From Streptomyces sp. R21 (GTDB taxonomy: Bacteria; Actinomycetota; Actinomycetes; Streptomycetales; Streptomycetaceae), in assembly GCF_041051975.1 (NCBI RefSeq), contig NZ_CP163435.1:3658001-3722000 (forward strand): 64,000 nucleotides of DNA, in the 5' to 3' direction. This document shows, piece by piece, positions 15,863 through 22,822 of the stretch (the stretch's first letter is position 1; each line of letters opens with the position of its first letter). The notes below the pieces were generated by a model, which was not told the DNA's origin, made no database searches, and worked only from the letters and a program-made list of their open reading frames with translations. The position numbers and the translations under genes are program-made.

Positions 15863-16603
15863 TCACGCCTTCAGCGTGTCCTTCCGGTACAGCCACGCCG
15901 CACCGCCCGTGAACAGGGCGAAGGAGACGGCGAGGATGGCGATGTCCTTGGCGTGCGGGGCGTGGCTCTGTTCGATGGCCTGCCCCAGGGCAGCGTACGC
16001 GTGGGTGGGCAGCCACTTGGCGATGTTCTGCAGCCAGTCCGGGAAGGTCGTCGTCGGCATCCACAGGCCGCCGAGCATGGAGAGCCCGAAGTAGGTGATC
16101 ATCGTGATCGGGCGGACCGCGTCGCCGCTGGCGAGGTAGCCGATGGCTACGCCGAGCGCGGCGAAGACGAGGCTGCCGGCCCAGATGGTGCCGGTGAGCG
16201 CGAACCACTGCCAGGCGTCCAGCCGTACGTCCTTCACGGCCGCGGCGACCACGAAGACGATCACGATGGAGGGCAGGCTGATCACGGCGGCGCTGGCGGT
16301 CTTGGCGAGGACGTAGCCGCGGCCCGGCAGCGTGGTCAGCCGCAGCTGCCGTACCCAGCCGCTCTCGCGCTCCTTGGCGATGCGCTCGCTGTTGCCCATC
16401 AGGACGGCGGTCAGGGCGCCGAAGGAGGCCATGGAGACCATGAAGAAGGTCGGCAGGGTCAGGCCGGTGCCGTCGACCTTGGTGGTGCTGTCGGCGCTGC
16501 CCGCGATCAGCAGGAACAGGGCCGAGGGGTAGATCACCGAGAAGAACAGGAACTTGCGGTTGCGCAGGGCGCGGGTGATCTCCAGCTTGATGAGGCTGTT
16601 CAC
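15863..16603 (-). CDS. ABC-2 type exporter permease
   Basis: 246 aa with six predicted transmembrane helices, beginning MNSLIKLEITRALRNRKFLF. The ABC-2 pattern of a first helix near the N-terminus, a long first loop, and helices at about 55-75, 100-125, 140-165, 170-190 and 220-240 is visible. It pairs with the ATPase gene just upstream (ATGA overlap) to form an exporter of unknown, probably drug-like or lipid, substrate. The adjacent kinase and regulator genes suggest inducible expression. Confidence 0.88.
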   Translation of the reverse strand: MNSLIKLEITRALRNRKFLFFSVIYPSALFLLIAGSADSTTKVDGTGLTLPTFFMVSMASFGALTAVLMGNSERIAKERESGWVRQLRLTTLPGRGYVLAKTASAAVISLPSIVIVFVVAAAVKDVRLDAWQWFALTGTIWAGSLVFAALGVAIGYLASGDAVRPITMITYFGLSMLGGLWMPTTTFPDWLQNIAKWLPTHAYAALGQAIEQSHAPHAKDIAILAVSFALFTGGAAWLYRKDTLKA

Positions 16604-17556
16604 TTCGACTCCTCGGCGGCGGTGCGGGTGGCCTCTTCGGCCTCGGTGATGGCGACGAAGGCCTGCTCCAGGCCGAGCCCGGCGACTTCGAGGTTGTGGG
16701 GGTAGACGCCGAGCCCGTACAGCGCGTGGACGGTCGCGTCGGCGTCGGTCGACTGGATCCGGACCGTGTGGCCCGACACGTCGATGGAGGTCAGGAAGGG
16801 CAGGGCGCGGAGCGGGGTCTCGTCGATCGGACCCGCCAGGTCGAAGGAGACGCGGCGGGCGCCGGCCTTCGCCTTGATCTCGGCGGCGGTGCCGTCGGCG
16901 AGGAGCCGGCCCCGGTGCAGTACGAGCACCCGGTCGGCGATGGCGTCGGCCTCCTCCAGGTAGTGCGTGGCGAAGAGCACCGTGCGGCCCTGGTCGGCCT
17001 GTTCGCGCATGGTGGCCCAGAAGGCCTGGCGGGCGGAGACGTCCATGCCGGTGGTCGGCTCGTCGAGGACGATCAGGTCGCTGTCGCCCGCGGTGGCGAG
17101 TGCGAAGCGGACGCGCTGTTCCTGGCCGCCGGAGAGCTTGTTGACCTTGCGGTCGGCGATCTGGGAGATGCCGGCGCGGGCGAGCACGTCGGTGGGGCGG
17201 TACGGCCGCGGGTGCAGATCGCAGGCGAGCCTGACCAGCTCGGCGACGGTGACCTCGTCCATCAGCCCGCCGCTCTGCAGCATGGCGCCCACGCGTCCGG
17301 CGACGATCGCCTCACGCGGGCTGGTGCCGAACACGCGGACCGTGCCGCTGTCGGCCTGCTTGAGGCCGAGGAGCAGGTCGAGGGTGGTCGACTTGCCGGC
17401 CCCGTTCGGGCCGAGCAGGGCGACGGTCTCGCCGGGGTGCAGATCGAGCGTGAGCCCGTCCACGGCCCGCACGTTGCCGTAGGTCTTGGTCACCTGGTCG
17501 AACCCGACCACCGAGCCGGTGGTCCGCTCCGGTGTCGTCTCCGCTGTCGTCGTCAT
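16600..17556 (-). CDS. ABC transporter ATP-binding protein (exporter type)
   Basis: 318 aa. Walker A is GPNGAGKSTT, signature LSGGQEQRVRFAL, Walker B LIVLDEPTTGMD and switch histidine FATHYLEEAD. A C-terminal extension of about 90 residues follows, as in DrrA/CcmA-type ATPases. It heads the four-gene operon ATPase-permease-kinase-regulator. ATG 17556 is preferred over the ATG at 17565 because GGATC lies in front of it. It energises export through the ABC-2 permease. Confidence 0.92.
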   Translation of the reverse strand: MTTTAETTPERTTGSVVGFDQVTKTYGNVRAVDGLTLDLHPGETVALLGPNGAGKSTTLDLLLGLKQADSGTVRVFGTSPREAIVAGRVGAMLQSGGLMDEVTVAELVRLACDLHPRPYRPTDVLARAGISQIADRKVNKLSGGQEQRVRFALATAGDSDLIVLDEPTTGMDVSARQAFWATMREQADQGRTVLFATHYLEEADAIADRVLVLHRGRLLADGTAAEIKAKAGARRVSFDLAGPIDETPLRALPFLTSIDVSGHTVRIQSTDADATVHALYGLGVYPHNLEVAGLGLEQAFVAITEAEEATRTAAEESK

Positions 17557-17705
17557 GTGATCCATGGTGGCCGCGGCGGGCCTGCGCCCGTCAGTGCCGA
17601 CTGTCGCGACTCCGGGATGACAGATGTCATGGGCGATACGGTGATCTTCGTGCGCGGGGTCGGATCAGGGGCGCCCGTGAACCGGCTTTTCTTGTTGGGG
17701 GACCC

Positions 17706-18446
17706 ATGAGACTCACCGTGCTCGGCGGCTGCGGTGCCTGGCCCACCGCCGACCGGGGATGCAGCGGCTACCTCGTCGAGGACTCGGGCTTCCGGCTGCT
17801 CGTCGACCCCGGCTACGCCACCTTCCCGCGGCTGCTCGGCCACTGTGCCGCCGAGGCCGTCGACGCCGTGTACGTCACCCACGGCCACTCCGACCACTGC
17901 GCCGACCTCAACCCGCTGCTGCGGGCCCGCGCACTCGCCGCCGACCCGCCGCCCCCGCTGCCGCTGTACGCCCCCTCCGGCGCCCTCGACGCGGTCCTGG
18001 CGCTCGACCGCCCGGGGATGGTCGCGCCCGCGTACGTCCGCAGGGACTTCACGCCCGGCGAGAGCCTCGCCGTCGGCCCGTTCACGGTGGAGACGGAGCC
18101 GCTGCCGCACCACCTGCCGAACGCGGGGCTGCGTCTCTCGGCGGGCGGCAGCGTCCTCGCGTACACCGGCGACACCGGCCCGAGCCCCGCGATCGCGCGC
18201 CTCGCCCGCGCCGCCGACGTACTCCTGTCCGAGGCGACGTACCCGCACGAGGTCCCCGAGGAGGACCGGCCGTACCTGCTGACGGCCCGTCTGGCGGGGC
18301 GGTACGCGGCCGAGGCGGGCGTCGCGCGGCTGCTGCTCACCCACCTCTGGCCGGGCACCGACCCGGCGACCGCCGTACGGGCGGCGGTCGAGGCCTACGA
18401 CGGCCCGGTCGAGGTCGCGACGACGGGCCTGACGGTCACGTTCTGA
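17706..18446 (+). CDS. MBL-fold metal-dependent hydrolase
   Basis: 246 aa metallo-beta-lactamase-fold protein, begun by MRLTVLGGCGAWPTADRGCS. Metal ligands are in the THGHSDHCADLNPL motif (H-x-H-x-D-H), with later YTGDTGPSPAIARLARAADV and HLWPGTDP. The sequence resembles the cyclic-phosphodiesterase/RNase Z-like branch, and the substrate is not predictable. ATG 17706 follows a G-run (TTGGGGGACCC). It is transcribed divergently from the exporter operon and ends at a 22-bp hairpin. Confidence 0.85.
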   Translation: MRLTVLGGCGAWPTADRGCSGYLVEDSGFRLLVDPGYATFPRLLGHCAAEAVDAVYVTHGHSDHCADLNPLLRARALAADPPPPLPLYAPSGALDAVLALDRPGMVAPAYVRRDFTPGESLAVGPFTVETEPLPHHLPNAGLRLSAGGSVLAYTGDTGPSPAIARLARAADVLLSEATYPHEVPEEDRPYLLTARLAGRYAAEAGVARLLLTHLWPGTDPATAVRAAVEAYDGPVEVATTGLTVTF

Positions 18447-18520
18447 CTCCCGCTCCGGCACGGGGAGCTTCTGACGCGCCGGGCGTGGACGGACGCCGAC
18501 TCGTGGATCCGGGCGTACGA

Positions 18521-18567
18521 CGAGAGGGCGCCCGGATCATGGATTCCATGATCCGGGCGCCCTCTCG
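18521..18567. terminator. Perfect 22-bp hairpin terminator
   Basis: Bases 18521-18542 (CGAGAGGGCGCCCGGATCAT, then GG) are perfectly complementary to 18546-18567, with only ATT as loop. It sits between convergent genes (MBL hydrolase and VanW-type protein) and would end transcription from both sides. Confidence 0.85.
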
Positions 18568-18585
18568 GACGAACGAGTCGGCCGG

Positions 18586-20865
18586 TCAGCTGGGGTTCGT
18601 GTCGATCGTGACGATCCGGTCCGCCGCCGTCGCGCCGCGCAGGGCCTTGGCAAGGGCCGAGGCGACGTCCTGGGGGCTGACCGGCTTCTTGCTGCCGTCG
18701 CCCTTGGCGATCGTGACTCCGTTGAAGGCGCCGCCGTACAGCCCCTTGAGGACGTCGAGGTCGTAGTGCTCGACCAGCTTGCCGTCGACCGCCCGCACGC
18801 TCAGGAACTTGTAGATCGAGTTCTGCGGGCTGAAGGAGACGAAGTGCGTGGCGTCCGTGCGCACCGTGACCAGGCCCGACATCGCCGGTTTCGCGAACGC
18901 CTTCATCATCCGGTCGACCTCGGAGTTCGGGACCGTCGGCTGCCGGGTCGTGGTGGCGACCTTGACCGGCGTGGTCGCGTCGGTCTCCACCTGGGTGCGG
19001 TAGGCCTCCTCGACGGCCTTCATGGACGGCGCGACGTCGATGCCCTTGCCCGCCTTGCCGTAGACGGCGACGGCCTTGCCGGACTGGAACTTGATCGTGC
19101 CGTCGCTCGACGAGCCGGAGCCGCCCGCGACGCCCTCCAGCGCGGCCTGGAGCTTCTCCTTGTCGACGGGCATGACGGGGTCGATCACGCGCTCCTGCCC
19201 GAACAGCGAGCCGAACACCGAGACCGGGTTGTAGTCGCTGGTCGCGGCGGCGCTGACGGTGGCCTTGCTGTCGAGCTGGAGGCCCGACTGGTCCGGCTTG
19301 ATGGACACCGTGTCGCCGTCGACCGACAGCTTCAGCGCCTTGTTAGTGCGGTCGCCGAAGGCGTCGTCGAGCTTCTTGACGGCCTCGTCGCGCGTGCCGC
19401 CGCCGATGTCGACGCCGAGCACGGTGGTGCCCTTGGGCACGTCGGAGTGGTTCATCAGGAGCCCGGCGCCGTAGGCACCGCCGCCGATGACCACCACGCC
19501 GGCGACGAGGAGCTTCAGCTTGCTGCGCCCCTTCTTCTTCTTGGCGGCGGGCTTGGCGGAGGCCGCGGGAGACGGCGAGACCGGCTCCGGCAGCTTCGGC
19601 GGGGTGTGCGGCAGCGGTCCGTCGGTGTGCGCGCCCGGCCCGAACGGGGAGTTCTGGGCGGGCGGGACGACGGGGATGCCGCTGGTCAGGGTGTGCCCGG
19701 AGACGTTGTCGGCGGCTCCGCCGTAGCCCTGGCCGCCCGGTTCGGGGGCCGGCTTCTGCGGCGTGAGGATCGCGGTGTCGTCGCTGAGGCCGCCACCGGG
19801 GCCGCCGAGGCCGCTGTGACCGCCGGGGCCGGGGTATCCGTTGCCCGGGCCGCCGGGGGCGCCATTGCCCATGCCGGGTCCGCCCGGTCCACCGGGTCCA
19901 CCGGGTCCGCCCGGCCCCGCGGCCAGGCTGCCCGGGCGTACGCCGGGTCCGGCCGGGGGCACCAGCGGCCCGTCGCCCGTGACCGGGCCGCCGGTCGGGC
20001 CGCTCGGGCCGCGGCCGGTGCCGTCGGGGAAGTCCGAGAAGTACGGGAGGTCGTCGCGCCGGGGTTCGCCGGTGCCGTCGGAGCCGGGCACCGGGAAGGA
20101 ACCGGTGCTGCTCATCGGACTGCCCGCCATCGCCGCGGAGACGTCGAAGGATCCGGTGCCGCCGCCGTGGCCGGGCGCCACGGGACCGGCGCCGGTGGCA
20201 CCGGGCAGCCCGGCACCGTTCGTACCGCCGCCACCGGGGCGGGGGCCGTTCGCGGCGCCGGGCCGGGGACCGGCACCGTTCGCCGCCGGGGGACGCGCGC
20301 CGCCGGGAGCACCCGGTGCACCCGGACGCCCGGAAGGAGCCGAAGCGCCGGATGGTCCCGAAGATCCCGAAGGTCCTGCGGGTGCCGGAGCTCCCGAACC
20401 GCCCGGCAGGCCCGCTCCGTTGGTGGAGCCGCCGCCCGGGCCGCCCTTGGGGGCACCGGACTTGCGGGGTGCGAACCAGTCGCTGGTCTTCTCCCCGGCC
20501 GGGCCCTCGGGTTCGGCGGAAGCCACTGCGGGCGCGGGCGAACTCGCGACGCCCACGGGCTCCGTACCGCCACCGCCGACACCACCGGCGCCGTCGGCGC
20601 CCTCGGCGGACGTGTCGGCGTCCCCCACCGGTGTGCGCACGACGACCGGCGGGATGGGCCGGGATCCGGGGATGTTGATCCGGATCCGGGTCGTCAGCGT
20701 GGTCTCGGTCTTGCGCTCCTCCGGAGGCGTGCCGGTGGCCGAACGGCCCGCGTCGGCACCGCTTTCGGACGCGGCAGGCGTGCCGTACGGCGGCGTCCCC
20801 GACGGGTACGCCGCTCCACCGCGCCCGTTGGGCCCGGAGGACGAACTGTCAGTTTCACGACTCAA
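18586..20865 (-). CDS. VanW/PG_binding_4-type membrane protein with collagen-like cytoplasmic tail
   Basis: 759 aa. The first 445 or so residues are low-complexity, rich in Gly, Pro, Ala and Ser, with collagen-like G-x-y runs (GPGGPGGPGGPGMGNGAPGG). A basic stretch (AKKKKGRSKLK) and one transmembrane helix at about 450-472 follow. The extracytoplasmic part of about 286 residues has two putative peptidoglycan-binding repeats, the first starting VLGVDIGGGTRDEAVKKLDD. The VanW domain proper is not obvious. It is probably a wall-interacting membrane protein. TTG 20865 lies 8 bases after GGGAG, and no in-frame ATG or GTG nearby is better placed. It is separated from the DUF6113 gene by a repeat element. 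Confidence 0.8.
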   Translation of the reverse strand: MSRETDSSSSGPNGRGGAAYPSGTPPYGTPAASESGADAGRSATGTPPEERKTETTLTTRIRINIPGSRPIPPVVVRTPVGDADTSAEGADGAGGVGGGGTEPVGVASSPAPAVASAEPEGPAGEKTSDWFAPRKSGAPKGGPGGGSTNGAGLPGGSGAPAPAGPSGSSGPSGASAPSGRPGAPGAPGGARPPAANGAGPRPGAANGPRPGGGGTNGAGLPGATGAGPVAPGHGGGTGSFDVSAAMAGSPMSSTGSFPVPGSDGTGEPRRDDLPYFSDFPDGTGRGPSGPTGGPVTGDGPLVPPAGPGVRPGSLAAGPGGPGGPGGPGGPGMGNGAPGGPGNGYPGPGGHSGLGGPGGGLSDDTAILTPQKPAPEPGGQGYGGAADNVSGHTLTSGIPVVPPAQNSPFGPGAHTDGPLPHTPPKLPEPVSPSPAASAKPAAKKKKGRSKLKLLVAGVVVIGGGAYGAGLLMNHSDVPKGTTVLGVDIGGGTRDEAVKKLDDAFGDRTNKALKLSVDGDTVSIKPDQSGLQLDSKATVSAAATSDYNPVSVFGSLFGQERVIDPVMPVDKEKLQAALEGVAGGSGSSSDGTIKFQSGKAVAVYGKAGKGIDVAPSMKAVEEAYRTQVETDATTPVKVATTTRQPTVPNSEVDRMMKAFAKPAMSGLVTVRTDATHFVSFSPQNSIYKFLSVRAVDGKLVEHYDLDVLKGLYGGAFNGVTIAKGDGSKKPVSPQDVASALAKALRGATAADRIVTIDTNPS

Positions 20866-20912
20866 GGCAGGTTCTCCCGGTTGGCTCCGCCGCCCGTGTA
20901 CTCGATCTCATC

Positions 20913-20957
20913 TCTGGGGGTCCCCCCTGCTCGAACGGAGTCGAGAGCTCGGGGGAG
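20913..20957. repeat. Streptomyces-type CCCCC/GGGGG intergenic repeat
   Basis: GGGGGTCCCCCCTGCTCGAA followed by CGGAGTCGAGAGCTCGGGGGA. The outer TCCCCC and GGGGGA arms and the inner CTCGA/TCGAG pair form a stem. I recognise it as a very common Streptomyces intergenic element; this is the only copy noticed in the window. It lies in the leader region of the VanW-type gene. Confidence 0.7.
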
Positions 20958-21062
20958 GCTCGGCGCGCGCACCACCATACTGGCCGTGCCCGGCGCGCAA
21001 ACCGCGCCCGCGAAGGAAACCCCCACGGGACCCGCACGTCCGTGATACGGAAAAGTGGTACG

Positions 21063-21482
21063 TCACTTGCCAAGTCGGACGGCGGGGCCGCCCGGTTGCC
21101 GCCGTTGTCCAAGCGTGGCGCACATCACACCGACTGCCATACCGCCCAGCAGGAACAGGTAGGAGCCGAGTCCCGCGCCGAAGAGGAAGTCGCCTTCGGG
21201 GCGGGTGGAGGTGAGCAGGACGACGGCGATCATCCAGCCGACGGCGGGCGCAAGGGCCCCCGCCCTGGAGCCCGTCGCACGCGATCCGCCGAGGAAGACT
21301 CCGGCCGCGCCCGCCAGCGCGAGCAGCAACCCGCCCGGGAACCAGGCGGCTTGCACCAGCGCCCCGGCCGCCCCGACCACGGCGCCGAGCACGAAGAGCC
21401 CCAGGTGGGCGACGATCCGCCCGCCGGAGGGCCGCACCAGGGGCTGCGCGAGGGCACTGCCCTGCCTGCCTGCCGTACTCAT
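21063..21482 (-). CDS. DUF6113-like integral membrane protein
   Basis: 139 aa with about four predicted transmembrane helices (LGLFVLGAVVGAAGALVQAA, GGLLLALAGAAGVFLG, VGWMIAVVLLT, LFLLGGMAVGVMCATL). Start ATG 21482 overlaps the mshB stop by ATGA, so it is co-translated with MshB. In Streptomyces a small membrane protein commonly follows mshB. A link to mycothiol metabolism has not been shown to my knowledge. Confidence 0.75.
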   Translation of the reverse strand: MSTAGRQGSALAQPLVRPSGGRIVAHLGLFVLGAVVGAAGALVQAAWFPGGLLLALAGAAGVFLGGSRATGSRAGALAPAVGWMIAVVLLTSTRPEGDFLFGAGLGSYLFLLGGMAVGVMCATLGQRRQPGGPAVRLGK

Positions 21483-22372
21483 CGCAAAGCCCCTTCGAAC
21501 AGGTCCGTCTCACGCGTCTTTGGCGCCCCGGCGCGCTCCGCGCGCACCAACTCGTAGTACTCGGTGGTGAAGAGCGGCTGGGCAAGGTCGTTGGAGAGCA
21601 CGAACCACGGCTCGGTCACGGTGATCTGGGTGGCGTGCGCGCGCATCGCGGCGGCCTTGGCGGCGGCGTACGCGCTGCCGTCGATCTCGGTGGTGATCAC
21701 CGAGTCGTCGACCACACCCGGCACGTCGTCGATCGCGGCGGACGCCGAGAAGGGCAGCTTGGGCAGTGCGTCCCGCAGCCGCGCGAAGCTCTCCTCGGCG
21801 ACCGTGCGCGGCACCCGGTTCCAGTAGGTCTTGGCGATGCGCCAGGGCTCACCGAGGGCGGGCCGGAAGGCGGCGTCGGCGGCCAGCTCGGCACCGCGCA
21901 TGGCGACGCGATGCGCCTGAATGTGGTCAGGGTGCCCATAACCCCCATCGGGGTCATAGGTGACGAGCACCTGGGGCCGTACCTCGCGGATCACTTCGAC
22001 GAGGTGGGCGGCGGCCTCGTCGAGGCCGGCGGCCCAGAAGGCGCCGGCGCGGTGGTTCTGCTCGACGCCCATCATCCCGGAGTCGCGGAAACGGCCGGGC
22101 CCGCCGAGGAACCGGTGGTCGGTGACCCCGAGCTCCTTCATGGCGGCGGCCAGCTCACCGGTCCGGTACGGGCCCAGGGTGTCCTCGCGGTCGGGCGCGA
22201 GGTGCGCGAGCCCGGGCGGGATGACCTCGCCCTCCTCGCCGAGCGTGCAGGTCACCAGCGTCACATGGGCGCCCTCGGCCGCGTACTTGGCCATGGTCGC
22301 GCCATTGTTGATCGACTCGTCGTCCGGGTGCGCGTGCACCAGGAGCAGACGCCGGTCGGGCAGTTCCGTCAT
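21479..22372 (-). CDS. mshB: N-acetyl-1-D-myo-inositol-2-amino-2-deoxy-alpha-D-glucopyranoside deacetylase
   Basis: 297 aa zinc deacetylase of the LmbE/PIG-L family. It removes the acetyl group from GlcNAc-inositol, the second enzymatic step of mycothiol synthesis. The active-site motif HAHPDDESINNGAT supplies His15, catalytic Asp17 and Asp18, and GGYGHPDHIQAHR supplies the third metal ligand and general-acid residues. Length and the final YELVRAERAG region match MshB rather than the amidase Mca. ATG 22372 opens the unit. Mycothiol is the main thiol buffer of actinobacteria. Confidence 0.92.
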   Translation of the reverse strand: MTELPDRRLLLVHAHPDDESINNGATMAKYAAEGAHVTLVTCTLGEEGEVIPPGLAHLAPDREDTLGPYRTGELAAAMKELGVTDHRFLGGPGRFRDSGMMGVEQNHRAGAFWAAGLDEAAAHLVEVIREVRPQVLVTYDPDGGYGHPDHIQAHRVAMRGAELAADAAFRPALGEPWRIAKTYWNRVPRTVAEESFARLRDALPKLPFSASAAIDDVPGVVDDSVITTEIDGSAYAAAKAAAMRAHATQITVTEPWFVLSNDLAQPLFTTEYYELVRAERAGAPKTRETDLFEGALR

Positions 22373-22445
22373 GGGACCACCCTACGAGGCGACCGCGATC
22401 CCCGTTCGGCGCGGCCCGGCCGGCCGTCACCCCAGCTCGTACCCG

Positions 22446-22640
22446 TCAGAACTTGATGCTGCCGATCATCCCCGCGATGTTCGTCGTCAGCTCGCTGATC
22501 GTGGGAGCCATCGTCGAGGAGGCGAGGTAGAAGCCGAGCAGGACGCAGACGATCGCGTGCGCGGCCTTCAACCCTGACCTTCTGACCAGGATGAAGACGA
22601 TGATCGCCAGCAGCACTACCGCCGAGATCGAGAGTGCCAC
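22446..22640 (-). CDS. Small conserved membrane protein
   Basis: 64 aa with two hydrophobic segments (ISAVVLLAIIVFILV and AIVCVLLGFYLASST) separated by a basic RRSGLKAAH loop, ending GMIGSIKF. GTG 22640 follows a perfect GGAGGTGA Shine-Dalgarno sequence at six bases, strong support for real translation. It lies 73 bases upstream of mshB on the same strand and may share its transcript. The function is unknown. Confidence 0.8.
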   Translation of the reverse strand: MALSISAVVLLAIIVFILVRRSGLKAAHAIVCVLLGFYLASSTMAPTISELTTNIAGMIGSIKF

Positions 22641-22822
22641 GGCGGCTCACCTCCAATAACCCAGGGACCAGGGGTCGAACGGGGGGTCGTACGGGGACGG
22701 CAAATCCATACAGCAGCCAGCAGGTTCATACCCACACAGCGCTAGTGATCATAACTATCCGTACGCGCGCATCGATCGGCGCACGGCCGCACAAGGGGGC
22801 GCATGGCCAATATGGTCGGGGC

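Noticed and set aside
18766..21214. Very long open frames on the plus strand (759 and 457 codons) opposite the VanW-type gene
   Set aside because: They are antisense shadows of GC-rich, repetitive coding sequence: composition is dominated by Arg, Gly, Ala and Pro, there are no domain motifs, and the minus frame has a Shine-Dalgarno sequence, a transmembrane helix and recognisable repeats.
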